A stretch of DNA of 44,516 nt from Thermoplasmata archaeon (lineage in GTDB: Archaea; Thermoplasmatota; Thermoplasmata; Thermoplasmatales; Thermoplasmataceae), in assembly GCA_021797055.1 (NCBI GenBank), contig JAKAAI010000006.1, forward strand, positions 1 through 44,516, written 5' to 3'. Below are positions 26,517 to 35,124 of this stretch, piece by piece. Each line of letters begins with the position of its first letter. Position 1 is the first letter of the stretch. The position numbers were made by a program, and so were the translations under genes. The notes below the pieces were generated by a model. That model saw only the letters and a program-made list of their open reading frames with translations. It did not search any database and was not told where the DNA came from.

Positions 26517-26937
26517 TATCTGCTACTTTGCTTTTCGATCACGACCTTCGGTATATGATATTGACAGGATCGCTTCAATAAGTGAGCACTTCATTGTGTT
26601 TGATTCTTCTATTACGATAAGTGAGTTTCACATAATGTCTGCGTTCAAAGAGGCGAAGCGTGTCTTTTCAAAAAATAGCAAATACAGAAGGTTGGGTACT
26701 CTTTTCCTCATGTACCTTACCGGAAATGATCAGATTGAAAGCGCAATCAGAAGTGCGAGAATAACTCAAAATACTGAAAACTTTATATCCATATTACTAG
26801 GGGAGCAGAAGTGTGAAGATATTCTGAAGTTATTGCCGGAAAATGTTTGTCTAATTGAGAGACCAATACCAGTGGACATCCCGGAGAAAGACCGCAAAAT
26901 ATTTGACGCTATGACAATGGTATCATTGAAACTGTGA
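26497..26937 (+). CDS. cgi121: KEOPS complex subunit Cgi121
   Basis: A 146-residue protein matching the Cgi121/TPRKB fold. It has an N-terminal strand region, then [16 protein letters not shown] and the conserved [20 protein letters not shown], with a C-terminal [18 protein letters not shown] segment. In KEOPS it binds the 3' end of tRNA and activates Bud32 for t6A synthesis at position 37 of ANN-decoding tRNAs. Other KEOPS genes are not in the window. The ATG overlaps the lonB 3' end by 20 nt, so translation follows from the lonB transcript. Confidence 0.85.
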   Translation: MAHPSVNICYFAFRSRPSVYDIDRIASISEHFIVFDSSITISEFHIMSAFKEAKRVFSKNSKYRRLGTLFLMYLTGNDQIESAIRSARITQNTENFISILLGEQKCEDILKLLPENVCLIERPIPVDIPEKDRKIFDAMTMVSLKL

Positions 26938-26970
26938 ATTTATTTTAATCATGCTGCGATTATCTTTTGA

Positions 26971-27855
26971 ATGAAAAAATTCCTTGCTTATTTAGGTCAT
27001 ATAAATATTGACATAGTTTTTAATGTTCCAAAACTTGAGAGTTCTGGTTCAGTTCCTATACTTGAGGAAAAGCAGGTCTTTGGGGGAACCCTGGGAAATT
27101 TCGCAATGGTAGCTTCAAGGCTGGGTCTTGATTTCGATCCATATGCGGCCGTTTCGTCTGAAACACATATGGAATATCTGAATTTTCTCCGGTCAAGGGA
27201 AATTGATCTTTCCCATGTTAGAATTTTCGATGGTGAACGTGGGCCATTCTGCTATATAGCGAGCGACAGGAATAATCAGCTTGCCTTCATAAATCAGGGA
27301 CCAAACCGTGTCTGGAAACCCTCTAAAGAAGCGGATCTTGAAAATGGATATGAATTCATTCATTTCTCTACCGGCCCCCGGGATGAATACCGCCGGATAG
27401 CAGAGAATGCAAAAGCAAAAATTGTATTTGACCCGTCACAGGAGATATATCTGTATGATGATGAAGAAATTGACTATTTCCTTTCAAGATCTTATATCGC
27501 AATGTGCAATGAGCAAGAATCAAGCAGGTTGAACCCCTATATCGGTAAGTATCCAGGGCTCACTGTCATAAAAACACTTGGCAAAAGAGGTGTAGAAGTT
27601 ACTCATAATGGGAAACGTGAGGTCTTGAGGGCATTTCCAGCTAAGAAAATACACGACACAGTTGGGGCAGGAGATGCATTTCGGGCAGGATTCTACGCAT
27701 CCCTTTACAGAGAGAACACTTTGCATGAATCGATTAAATATGGAATGCTAGTCTCTTCAATCGCAATTTCAGAACCACTGAAGGACTTCAGTATGTCGTG
27801 GAATCAGATAGTTGAAGTAATGAAGACTGAATCTATAAAAGCAAAAGCTGACTGA
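26971..27855 (+). CDS. PfkB-family carbohydrate or nucleoside kinase
   Basis: A 294-residue ribokinase-fold enzyme. It shows LGHINIDIVFNVP near the start, the substrate motif FGGTLGNFAMVASRLG, and the catalytic anion hole KIHDTVGAGDAFRAGF with the general-base Asp. The family phosphorylates ribose, fructose, KDG, nucleosides and others; the substrate cannot be settled here, although the short lid resembles archaeal nucleoside-kinase-type members. TTTTAATC about 26 nt before the ATG suggests its own leaderless promoter, distinct from the lonB-cgi121 pair. Confidence 0.9.
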   Translation: MKKFLAYLGHINIDIVFNVPKLESSGSVPILEEKQVFGGTLGNFAMVASRLGLDFDPYAAVSSETHMEYLNFLRSREIDLSHVRIFDGERGPFCYIASDRNNQLAFINQGPNRVWKPSKEADLENGYEFIHFSTGPRDEYRRIAENAKAKIVFDPSQEIYLYDDEEIDYFLSRSYIAMCNEQESSRLNPYIGKYPGLTVIKTLGKRGVEVTHNGKREVLRAFPAKKIHDTVGAGDAFRAGFYASLYRENTLHESIKYGMLVSSIAISEPLKDFSMSWNQIVEVMKTESIKAKAD

Positions 27856-27897
27856 AATTAAAATAGGCAAATTTTTTTAGTGTAGTATACAATAGAA

Positions 27898-28422
27898 GTG
27901 ACCGTGTCGGTTTATGAGTTTGAGGGTAGAAGACCAGTTATAAGCTCAAAGGCTTTTGTTTTTGAGAATGCAGTAGTAATCGGTGATGTCACTATTGGCG
28001 ACTATGTGTGGGTTGGCCCTGGAGCTGTTCTGCGCGGAGATTACGGAACAATAAAGGTTGGAGATTACTCGGCAATTGAGGATAATTGTGTGATACATGC
28101 AAGACCAGGGGAAAAAACTGAGATAAGCGAACATGTTACCGTGGGGCACCTCTCCACAATTCATACTGCAACACTAAAACCATGGGCGATCGTTGGCATG
28201 GGGTCCACTGTTTCTGATTTTGCTGAAGTAGGTGAATGGGCCGTTATTGCAGAAGGAGCCGTTGTTAAGGCACGTTCGAAGATACCTGATAATGCAATAG
28301 CTGCAGGTATACCAGCAGCTGTCATTGGATCTGTTAATGATGAATACAAGAAACTGTGGACAGAATACAAGGCAAATTATAACAGCTTTTCCGATAGGTA
28401 CAGGAATATCAGGAGGATTTGA
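27898..28422 (+). CDS. Gamma-class carbonic anhydrase-like protein
   Basis: A 174-residue left-handed beta-helix protein of hexapeptide repeats (VVIGDVTIGDYVWVGPGAVL and onward). The three zinc histidines of gamma carbonic anhydrases are present: His67 (VIHARPG), His84 (TVGHLS) and His89 (TIHTA). Family members hydrate CO2 or act as acyl-CoA binding proteins such as CaiE/PaaY; this one lacks the acidic loop of the Methanosarcina Cam enzyme, so activity is uncertain. The GTG at 27898 lies 27 nt after a T-rich TATA-like stretch at 27871. Confidence 0.9.
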   Translation: MTVSVYEFEGRRPVISSKAFVFENAVVIGDVTIGDYVWVGPGAVLRGDYGTIKVGDYSAIEDNCVIHARPGEKTEISEHVTVGHLSTIHTATLKPWAIVGMGSTVSDFAEVGEWAVIAEGAVVKARSKIPDNAIAAGIPAAVIGSVNDEYKKLWTEYKANYNSFSDRYRNIRRI

Positions 28423-28460
28423 ATCAACAAAAAAGAACAAAGATATGCCCTGAACAAAGA

Positions 28461-28467
28461 TATTTAA
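28461..28467 (+). promoter_or_regulatory. TATA box for the enolase gene
   Basis: TATTTAA starts 28 nt before the ATG at 28489. The spacing selects this ATG over the TTG at 28483 and the ATG at 28498, and implies a leaderless mRNA. Confidence 0.6.
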
Positions 28468-28488
28468 CCCATTCCTCACTTCTTGTAT

Positions 28489-29697
28489 ATGGATAAAATG
28501 TTTGAGATAAAGGATGCTCACGTGCGAGTAATTGCAGATTCCAGGGGGAATCCAACCGTCGAGGCCACGGTAATTCTTGAAAATGCTCACGGAATATGCT
28601 CAGCCCCTTCCGGTGCAAGTACTGGAGAAACTGAGGTTAAGGCATTTCCGGATGGCGGAGCAGCAAAATCAGTTGAATTATTTAACAAATTGGTCAAGAA
28701 GGAAATAATCGGTTTTAACTCCCTTAAACAGAAGGAATTTGACAGGAGATTGGAAGAGATAGATGGAACAGACAACTTCAGTAAAATCGGCGGAAACCTG
28801 GCAACCGCACTTTCAATTGCACTGGCAAAGGCTTCTTCCAATGCGATTGGTATACCGCTGTACAAATACACCGGTGGTCTTTTTTCCTATAAGATTCCTA
28901 AACCACTTGGTAATGTTCTCGGAGGGGGAAAACATTCCAGAAATGGCACGACTATCCAGGAATTCTTTGTATCGACGCAGACTGACGATGCCTTCAAAAA
29001 TGTATTTACAAACATCAAGGTACATAAACGTGTTGGAGAAAAGTTGTCGGAGAAATTCCCTGATATAAGCATAGGAGTTGGCGACGAACGCGCATGGACA
29101 TGTAACATAGAAGACCTCGAGGCTGTCGACCTTGTCAGAGAGGCAGCTCATGAAATAGAAACCGAAACAAAGACAAAAATTCTCGTAGGAAGTGATCTGG
29201 CAGCTACATCATTCTTTGAGAATGGAAAATATGTGTACCGTAATGAAAAGAAGACGCCAGATCAGCAGATTGATTTTGTGGAAGCACTGGTGAAGGAGCA
29301 CGGTTTTTCAATAATTGAAGATCCTTTGGTTGATACCGATTTTGATGGTTTTTCTGCTATAACTAAAAGGGTTGGGGATCGCGCGTTGATTGTAGGAGAC
29401 GATCTCTATACAACAAATCCGGAGAGAATAAAGAAAGGTATTGAAAAGAAATCTACAAATGCAGTCCTCATTAAAGTCAATCAGATAGGTACACTTTCCA
29501 AGACAATCGAAGCTGTCAGGCTTGCCAATTCCGCAGGCTGGAAGACCGTTATTTCACACAGGAGCGGTGAAACAACTGATAATTTTATAGCGCATCTTGG
29601 GGTTGCATTCGGGAGTGAAATGATCAAGTCCGGAACAATCGGAGGAGAAAGGTTATCGAAGCTTAATGAACTCATTAGGATACAGGAAGACTTTTGA
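28489..29697 (+). CDS. eno: Enolase
   Basis: Enolase interconverts 2-phosphoglycerate and phosphoenolpyruvate. The protein has about 402 residues and the expected signatures: ADSRGNPTVEATV, the mobile loop SAPSGASTGETE, metal-binding IIEDPLVDTDFDG and LIVGDDLYTTN, catalytic LIKVNQIGT and SHRSGETTDNFIAHL. It is slightly shorter than bacterial enolase, mostly in the loops. The start is chosen from TATA spacing. The stop overlaps the TTG start of dphB (TTGA), so the two genes are co-translated. Confidence 0.97.
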   Translation: MDKMFEIKDAHVRVIADSRGNPTVEATVILENAHGICSAPSGASTGETEVKAFPDGGAAKSVELFNKLVKKEIIGFNSLKQKEFDRRLEEIDGTDNFSKIGGNLATALSIALAKASSNAIGIPLYKYTGGLFSYKIPKPLGNVLGGGKHSRNGTTIQEFFVSTQTDDAFKNVFTNIKVHKRVGEKLSEKFPDISIGVGDERAWTCNIEDLEAVDLVREAAHEIETETKTKILVGSDLAATSFFENGKYVYRNEKKTPDQQIDFVEALVKEHGFSIIEDPLVDTDFDGFSAITKRVGDRALIVGDDLYTTNPERIKKGIEKKSTNAVLIKVNQIGTLSKTIEAVRLANSAGWKTVISHRSGETTDNFIAHLGVAFGSEMIKSGTIGGERLSKLNELIRIQEDF

Positions 29698-30464
29698 CAT
29701 TGCATATAATGGGAATGGGCCTCCGCGGGTACAGATCACTGACAGTTGAGGAGATAGAACGGTTAAAGAAATGCGACAAAATATTCATGGAGCAGTACAC
29801 ATCAGGCTCTATGAAAGATGACCTCCAAAGAATATCCAGTGAACTGGGAAAGGATATTCAGCAGGTCAATCGTGAAGATGTGGAGCAAACCGATGTGATT
29901 ATAAAAGCTGCCCAGCAGACTGAAACCGCTTTCCTGGTCATAGGGGATGCACTTACAGCTACAACCCATAATCAGATACGTTTTGAGGCAGAAGACCTCG
30001 GCGTTCATGTCAGAATCTATGAAAATGCCTCCATAGTGACAGCTATCATGGGCTACCTTGGTCTGCATTTATACAACCTTGGCCCGGTAATCTCCCTTCC
30101 CTTTGTATCACAAAAATTCTTTCCAAGGAGCCCGTATGATAAACTTGTCAGAAATATTAAAAACAAGGAACATTCGTTAATTCTGCTTGACCTCTCTCCA
30201 TCCGGTTACATGAAACCTTCAGAAGCTGTGCATATTCTTCAGAATATGAATGATAAATTTGGAAAAAAAATTGAACTGGAAAATATCAGATTATGCGTTG
30301 TGAATGCATTTGGGATGCCTGAACAAAAACTTTTTATCGGAACTCCTGTCAGCGTAAATAAGGAAAGTTTTTCGGCCATGCCATCAGCAATTGTTGTCCC
30401 TGGAAAACTGGACTCATCTGAAAATGATTCCCTTAGAAGATTATCCGTTTCAAGTGACTACTAA
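29694..30464 (+). CDS. dphB: Diphthine synthase
   Basis: A 256-residue SAM-dependent methyltransferase of the tetrapyrrole methylase fold, responsible for methylations in diphthamide formation on elongation factor 2. Signatures are LHIMGMGLRGYRSLTVEEIE at the N-terminus, LVIGDALTATTHNQI, YENASIVTAIMGYLGLHLY and SLILLDLSPSGYM. The TTG at 29694 overlaps the enolase stop by 4 bp. The start is constrained, because the family begins exactly with this beta strand. The C-terminus is normal. Confidence 0.95.
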   Translation: MTLHIMGMGLRGYRSLTVEEIERLKKCDKIFMEQYTSGSMKDDLQRISSELGKDIQQVNREDVEQTDVIIKAAQQTETAFLVIGDALTATTHNQIRFEAEDLGVHVRIYENASIVTAIMGYLGLHLYNLGPVISLPFVSQKFFPRSPYDKLVRNIKNKEHSLILLDLSPSGYMKPSEAVHILQNMNDKFGKKIELENIRLCVVNAFGMPEQKLFIGTPVSVNKESFSAMPSAIVVPGKLDSSENDSLRRLSVSSDY

Positions 30465-30506
30465 TAATTAGTTGTTATTCTGCCCACTGCATATTCTCTG
30501 CGAAAG

Positions 30507-30514
30507 TTATAAAT
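30507..30514 (+). promoter_or_regulatory. TATA box for the sdh operon
   Basis: TTATAAAT lies in the short gap after dphB. It predicts transcription from about 30535-30540, just upstream of the first sdhA codons, although no ATG, GTG or TTG occurs at that point. Confidence 0.5.
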
Positions 30515-30569
30515 TTGATCTTGGACTTCCAGACCGGCGATAATTATAGAAAGACCTGCTGTAACTAAA

Positions 30570-32267
30570 CTGAAAACTGATGTACTTATAATTGGGGCCG
30601 GTGGTGCTGGTCTTCGAGCTGCCGTTGAGGCTCTCAAGCAGGACGTTAGTTTGCTGATAGTTTCTAAATCCCTTCTCGGAAAGGCGCATACTGTCATGGC
30701 TGAGGGCGGCATTGCAGCATCTCTTGGAAATGTTGACAAGGAAGATAACTGGAAGGTGCATTTTGCCGATACCTACGTCGAGGGTGTATATCTCGGAGAC
30801 TGGAGGCTTGTTGAAAAACTGGCCAAAGACGCTCCTGAACGGGTTCTGGAACTCGAGGAATTCGGGGCACTCTTTGACAGGAATCCTGAAGGAAAGATAT
30901 TGCAGCGTGCCTTTGGGGCGCATACTTACAGGCGACTCTGTCATGTCGGAGATAAGACCGGTCTGGAGCTTATCAGAACCCTGCAAGATAAAGTTCTGCA
31001 TAGTGGCGCATCCTTCCTGGAAGAGACAATGATAACGAAACTTGTGACTGACGGTAATAGAGTCTATGGCGCAATAGGATTTGACCTTAAAAAGGGAAAT
31101 TTTGTGGTCATATCTGCCAGGACAGTTGTTATAGCATCTGGAGGGCTTGGAAGGATGTTCAAGGTTACTTCCAATTCATGGGAATCGACAGGGGACGGTC
31201 TTTACCTTGCCTTTGAAGCTGGGGCGGAGCTAATGGATCTTGAAATGGTGCAGTTCCACCCGACTGGGATGGTCTGGCCACCTGCGATAAGGGGTCTTCT
31301 TGTGACGGAGGGCGTAAGAGGTGACGGTGGCCTTCTCTTTAATGCCAAGGGTGAAAGATTTATGCTCAGGTATTCACCGAGCAAGAAGGAGCTTGATGCC
31401 AGGGACGTTGTTGCCAGGTCAATATACAGAGAGATAATGGAAGGACGTGGTACGGAACATGGGGGCGTCTATCTGGATATATCATACAAGGGTGCCAAAT
31501 ACATAATGGAAAAACTACCGAGTATGTATATGCAATTCAAGGAGTTTTCTGGTGTCGATATAACAAAGGAGAAGATGGAGGTTGCACCAACATTACATTA
31601 CCATATGGGTGGAATCAGGATAGATCCAGAAACGAATGAGACAAAGGTAAAGGGTCTCTTCGCAGCTGGTGAGGCAGCATCTGGTGTACACGGTGCAAAC
31701 AGACTTGGCGGGAATTCCCTCGCAGATCTGCTTGTCTTTGGTAAGAGAACTGGTGAATCTGCTGCAAAGTATGCTGCAACTGTTAAGGAAAAGGAAGTAA
31801 GCGACACTGATGTCAACGGAGAAATTGATAGGGTTCTTGCATTTTTAAATAAACCGGATGGAGTAAATCCATACACACTCTTTGAGAGATTGAGGGTTGC
31901 CCTTTCTACCAATGTTGGGATATGGAGAGATGAGGAAAACCTGAAAAAGGCACTAGCGGAAGTGAGGCAAATCAGGAAAGAGGCGCTGAATGTTGGTGTT
32001 AGCGGCTCTACAGTTTTCAACCCAGGCCTTGTTACGTGCCTGGAGATAAATGGTATGGCTGCAGTGGCTGAAATGCTTGTCGTTGCGGCTATAGAGAGAA
32101 AGGAGAGCCGTGGAGCGCATTACAGGCTCGATTATCCGAAAACCGACAAATCATGGAGAAAGAACATCATATTCAGAAAAGACGGCAATTCATATCAGAT
32201 GAGAACTGAACCTGTTCCAGAACTTCCGCCGGAACTTGAAGCTTTATTACCGAAGGAGGCCACATAG
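30570..32267 (+). CDS. sdhA: Succinate dehydrogenase flavoprotein subunit, start codon non-standard
   Basis: SdhA oxidises succinate to fumarate with covalent FAD on the cytoplasmic face of the membrane. The FAD-binding DVLIIGAGGAGLRAA, the flavin-attachment region SKSLLGKAHTVMAEGGIAAS, catalytic MVQFHPTGMV and HMGGIRID, and the C-terminal AASGVHGANRLGGNSLADLL are all intact. The frame is open from 30519, but no ATG, GTG or TTG precedes the FAD loop; the first TTG (30651) would remove it. CTG at 30570 gives MKTDVLIIGAGG; ATA or ATT at 30540-30548 fits the TATA spacing better. First gene of the sdhABCD operon. Confidence 0.95.
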   Translation: MKTDVLIIGAGGAGLRAAVEALKQDVSLLIVSKSLLGKAHTVMAEGGIAASLGNVDKEDNWKVHFADTYVEGVYLGDWRLVEKLAKDAPERVLELEEFGALFDRNPEGKILQRAFGAHTYRRLCHVGDKTGLELIRTLQDKVLHSGASFLEETMITKLVTDGNRVYGAIGFDLKKGNFVVISARTVVIASGGLGRMFKVTSNSWESTGDGLYLAFEAGAELMDLEMVQFHPTGMVWPPAIRGLLVTEGVRGDGGLLFNAKGERFMLRYSPSKKELDARDVVARSIYREIMEGRGTEHGGVYLDISYKGAKYIMEKLPSMYMQFKEFSGVDITKEKMEVAPTLHYHMGGIRIDPETNETKVKGLFAAGEAASGVHGANRLGGNSLADLLVFGKRTGESAAKYAATVKEKEVSDTDVNGEIDRVLAFLNKPDGVNPYTLFERLRVALSTNVGIWRDEENLKKALAEVRQIRKEALNVGVSGSTVFNPGLVTCLEINGMAAVAEMLVVAAIERKESRGAHYRLDYPKTDKSWRKNIIFRKDGNSYQMRTEPVPELPPELEALLPKEAT

Positions 32268-32268
32268 A

Positions 32269-33012
32269 ATGCCTGAAAAAGTTGTGATTTCAATAAAAAG
32301 ATCGAACCCGTCAGCCAATGAAGCGCCACATTTTGTAGATTATGAAATTACACCGGATGAGGGGATGGTGGTACTAGATGCAGTGCATTACATTGAGAAT
32401 AACATCGACCCCACTCTTGCAGTCAGATGGAACTGTAAAGCAGCAAGGTGCGGTTCATGCTCGGCTGAGATCAACGGCCTTCCGAGACTTATGTGCAAGA
32501 CAAGGATAGACACAATGGGCAGCAGGATAAAGATAGAACCCATGAGGGCTTACCCTGTGGTAAAGGATCTTGTCACCGATGTTTCGCATAACTGGACAAT
32601 CGCGAAGAAGATACCACCTTTCACGCCGAAGCCGGATCTGCCGAAACCATGGAGGATGCAGGCAATCGACGTAACAAGATCAAAGGAGTTCAGGACCTGC
32701 ATAGAATGCTTCCTGTGCCAGGATGTCTGTCATGTAATAAGAGAACATGAATCAAACTATTTCGGGCCAAAACACATGGTCAAGGTTGCTGCACTTGACA
32801 TGCATCCTCTGGATTCTCTTGACAGATCTGGATTACTTCACACTGAAGGTGGGATAGGTTTCTGTAATATTACAAAATGCTGTCAGAATGTATGCCCTGA
32901 GAGTATTCATATTACAGATAATGCCATCATTCCGGAAAAGGAGAGGATCGTGAATGAATTTTACGATCCAATTGGGATCCTCGTTCACAGGATGAGGAGG
33001 AGAAAAAGATGA
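32269..33012 (+). CDS. sdhB: Succinate dehydrogenase iron-sulfur subunit
   Basis: A 247-residue SdhB with all three clusters visible. The 2Fe-2S ligands are in CKAARCGSC and MCKT, the 4Fe-4S in CIECFLCQDVC, and the 3Fe-4S in CNITKCCQNVCPE with the preceding conserved Cys. It passes electrons from the flavin to the membrane subunits. The ATG at 32269 is preceded by GGAGG at an ideal distance and follows the sdhA stop by one base. The stop overlaps the sdhC start as ATGA. Confidence 0.97.
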   Translation: MPEKVVISIKRSNPSANEAPHFVDYEITPDEGMVVLDAVHYIENNIDPTLAVRWNCKAARCGSCSAEINGLPRLMCKTRIDTMGSRIKIEPMRAYPVVKDLVTDVSHNWTIAKKIPPFTPKPDLPKPWRMQAIDVTRSKEFRTCIECFLCQDVCHVIREHESNYFGPKHMVKVAALDMHPLDSLDRSGLLHTEGGIGFCNITKCCQNVCPESIHITDNAIIPEKERIVNEFYDPIGILVHRMRRRKR

Positions 33013-33722
33013 TTGAAAACAAAAATAAATTTTCAATTGGTGGCGAACTTTTCGAACTGAACTGGAGGTTCTGGGGATTTGTCCTGATCCTGTTGCTTTC
33101 AGCAGCTGCACTTTATCTGTATCCGGTTGGGGAATATCACGGATATGTTGATCCATTCTATTCACCAACTGTTCTCGTATTGCCGTTCGTTGCTCTCTTC
33201 AGGTTGTCTTGCTACGCTTACAGAAAGGATTATTACAGACATGTTTTCAAGCACCCTATGGCCTGCCTCAATGATGAAAGGATGGATTCTCCAAAGAGGA
33301 TTTACAGAGGGGAAACCGGATTTTTTTCATTGAACAACTTCCACAGATATTTCTTTTACATAGGTTTGGCTCTCCTTCCATTCTTCTACTATGATTTCTA
33401 TGTATCTATGTTTTATACAAGCGGCTTCTTCATCTTCAGGCTTGGAAGCATAATAATACTGGCAAATGCTCTCCTACTGACTTTCTGGACAGTTTCCTGC
33501 CATGCATTCAGGCACCTTATAGGTGGGTATGCCGACTGCTACAGCTGCCTTTCTGGCGGTAACACAAGGAAGAAGATATACAATGGTCAGTCATGGCTTA
33601 ACCTGTATCACGAACAGTTCGCATTTATAAGTCTGCTTGTTGTTGTTGCCGTTGACCTTTACATTAGAGCTCTAATGGCTGGATGGCCTGTTGACTTTAC
33701 ATTCCTGAAGATTGCTATATGA
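33009..33722 (+). CDS. sdhC: Succinate dehydrogenase membrane subunit (cytochrome b type)
   Basis: A 237-residue membrane protein with five hydrophobic segments. It is placed directly after sdhB with an ATGA overlap, which identifies it as the large membrane anchor. Candidate heme or quinone histidines occur in NNFHRYFFYI, SCHAFRHLIGG and NLYHEQFAFIS. The Cys-containing loop ADCYSCLSGG is unusual for SdhC. The match to Sdh membrane subunits rests mainly on position and histidine-bearing helices, because such subunits diverge quickly; a type B or related architecture seems likely. Confidence 0.85.
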   Translation: MIENKNKFSIGGELFELNWRFWGFVLILLLSAAALYLYPVGEYHGYVDPFYSPTVLVLPFVALFRLSCYAYRKDYYRHVFKHPMACLNDERMDSPKRIYRGETGFFSLNNFHRYFFYIGLALLPFFYYDFYVSMFYTSGFFIFRLGSIIILANALLLTFWTVSCHAFRHLIGGYADCYSCLSGGNTRKKIYNGQSWLNLYHEQFAFISLLVVVAVDLYIRALMAGWPVDFTFLKIAI

Positions 33723-33732
33723 GGTGAAATAC

Positions 33733-33921
33733 ATGAGTTACAACATTTCTAGGGTAAAATATCCACTGTTTTTTCTGGGTTCTATACTGATGACACTGCC
33801 TGCCATTATATACAAATTCCACAGTTTCAATGTTTCAATTGTGGATTATTCAGTTCTGGTAGGCTTCTTGTTGTTTGCTTTCTCTATTGTATCCGGAATA
33901 ACTGCATTCAGAAATCACTGA
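33733..33921 (+). CDS. sdhD: Small membrane subunit of succinate dehydrogenase (SdhD-like)
   Basis: A 62-residue protein with two hydrophobic helices (YPLFFLGSILMTLPAIIY and VDYSVLVGFLLFAFSIVSG). It has a strong ribosome site (GAGGTG at 33721-33726) seven bases before the ATG at 33733 and follows sdhC by 10 nt, so it is the fourth operon gene. It has no obvious heme histidine in its helices. The SdhD label is positional. Its end overlaps the convergent regulator gene by 7 bp. Confidence 0.75.
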   Translation: MSYNISRVKYPLFFLGSILMTLPAIIYKFHSFNVSIVDYSVLVGFLLFAFSIVSGITAFRNH

Positions 33922-34505
33922 TCTTTTTTAATACCATTTAATTTAAGTATATGATCCACAAGCATTAGAGGCATTCCCATCCTCTCTGCAACATAATTCT
34001 CATCCATGCTCTCTATATAAAGATTAACGATTTTCCGTGTTATAGGGTCCATTACCTGAGAATTCACTTTAGCGTGTATTCTTTCCAGAATCTGATCCTT
34101 GGTGGCCAGCAACTTGACCCTCTTGCTGTTTATGTCGTCTATCTGCCTGTTGATCTCAGCCAGACGAACAAATAAATCATCGTCTGCTGTTTCCAGTTTT
34201 TCTGAATCGTCAAAATAGATATTCTTTTTTGTTATGTTGAAAAAATTTCTCGAATAATCTATAATTAGGGATGAAAAGCCTGTCGGTGTGTATATCTTTT
34301 TCCTGCCATTCTCAGGGTCCTGCATCAGCCGGATTAGATTTGCCCTTTCCAGCAGGAAGAGATGCTTGTTTATCGCCTGCTGCGATACACCGACAAGCTT
34401 ACTAAGTTCCATGGCATAGGAAGTATCAGACGTCAGCTCTCGCAGGATTTCTCTCCTGGTGGAGTTTTCAATCGCTGAAATCAGTGCCTCTATCTGATCT
34501 TCCAT
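33915..34505 (-). CDS. ArsR-type winged-helix regulator, Phr-like
   Basis: A 196-residue regulator. The N-terminal winged helix is typical of ArsR proteins (LISAIENSTRREILRELTSD, then LSKLVGVSQQAINKHLFLLE and the wing GRKKIYTPTG). A long charged helical region (about 110-150, coiled-coil-like) and a final helix pair (AERMGMPLMLVDHILKLNG) follow. Length and layout resemble Phr, the Pyrococcus heat-shock repressor of about 200 residues. It is encoded 10 nt downstream of hsp20 on the same strand, with AAGGTGG before its ATG. I infer that it controls hsp20 and itself; the sequence does not prove this. Confidence 0.85.
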   Translation of the reverse strand: MEDQIEALISAIENSTRREILRELTSDTSYAMELSKLVGVSQQAINKHLFLLERANLIRLMQDPENGRKKIYTPTGFSSLIIDYSRNFFNITKKNIYFDDSEKLETADDDLFVRLAEINRQIDDINSKRVKLLATKDQILERIHAKVNSQVMDPITRKIVNLYIESMDENYVAERMGMPLMLVDHILKLNGIKKDQ

Positions 34506-34515
34506 TCAGCCACCT

Positions 34516-35073
34516 TTACTCTATTGAGACTTTTCTTCCGTTTCCTTCGGACTGCTTTTCCTTCGCAATGGAAAGGTCAAGGATACCGTTCACGAACTTT
34601 GCCCTGCAGCTTTCTGGTTTCAGCTTGAAGTCAAAGTCTATGGACTTATGGTATTTTCTTGGACCCTCCTTTACGTTAAGCGTTACATTCCTTTCGGAAA
34701 CGTTCAGATCGATGTTCTCTTTTGAAATCCCGGGAAGTTCGTATGTTATATACACATTATTCCCGTCCTCGTTCAGATCAGTGAGGGGTTCACGTACGTC
34801 CTGTTCGATCTGCCTCTGTGGGCCCCTGTGCATCATCTCAGGAACATTTCCAAATTCCTGGAATGTCGGCCTTCCGTCAGGTCCCTGCCTATATGTGAAA
34901 CCATACACAAACGGGCCCTCTATGGTGGTCTCAGGGTTCTTCATAACGTTGTTGAAAAACCTCATCAGCCGGTCGTTCATCCTTCTGAAATCTATTCCGA
35001 AATCGCCAAACATATCGTCAAAGAAATCTCTGTCCCAATAGTCGTCTCCATCTTTTATGTGTCTTCGTACCAT
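34516..35073 (-). CDS. hsp20: Small heat-shock protein, Hsp20/alpha-crystallin family
   Basis: A 185-residue chaperone. The N-terminal 90 residues are acidic and Gly/Arg/Met/Phe-rich and unlike common Hsp20 proteins. The alpha-crystallin domain occupies about 100-175, with VYITYELPGISKENIDLNVS, NVTLNVKEGP and the hallmark FVNGILDLSIAKE. The C-terminal NGRKVSIE lacks the usual I-x-I anchor. The start is ATG at 35073 because GGAGTG lies seven bases before it; a GTG at 35082 is part of that ribosome site. A TATA box at 35125-35133 gives a leader of about 30 nt, unlike the leaderless neighbours. Confidence 0.93.
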   Translation of the reverse strand: MVRRHIKDGDDYWDRDFFDDMFGDFGIDFRRMNDRLMRFFNNVMKNPETTIEGPFVYGFTYRQGPDGRPTFQEFGNVPEMMHRGPQRQIEQDVREPLTDLNEDGNNVYITYELPGISKENIDLNVSERNVTLNVKEGPRKYHKSIDFDFKLKPESCRAKFVNGILDLSIAKEKQSEGNGRKVSIE

Positions 35074-35124
35074 TTCAATCACTCCTTTACAATCTGTGGT
35101 TGTAAATCACTAATTGCAATAACC

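Noticed and set aside
27898..28422. Acyltransferase assignment for the hexapeptide-repeat protein
   Set aside because: The three zinc histidines at gamma carbonic anhydrase spacing favour the anhydrase-like family, though activity is unproven.
28813..29151. 112-codon minus-strand ORF inside enolase
   Set aside because: It is fully antisense to a well-conserved gene and has no independent signals.
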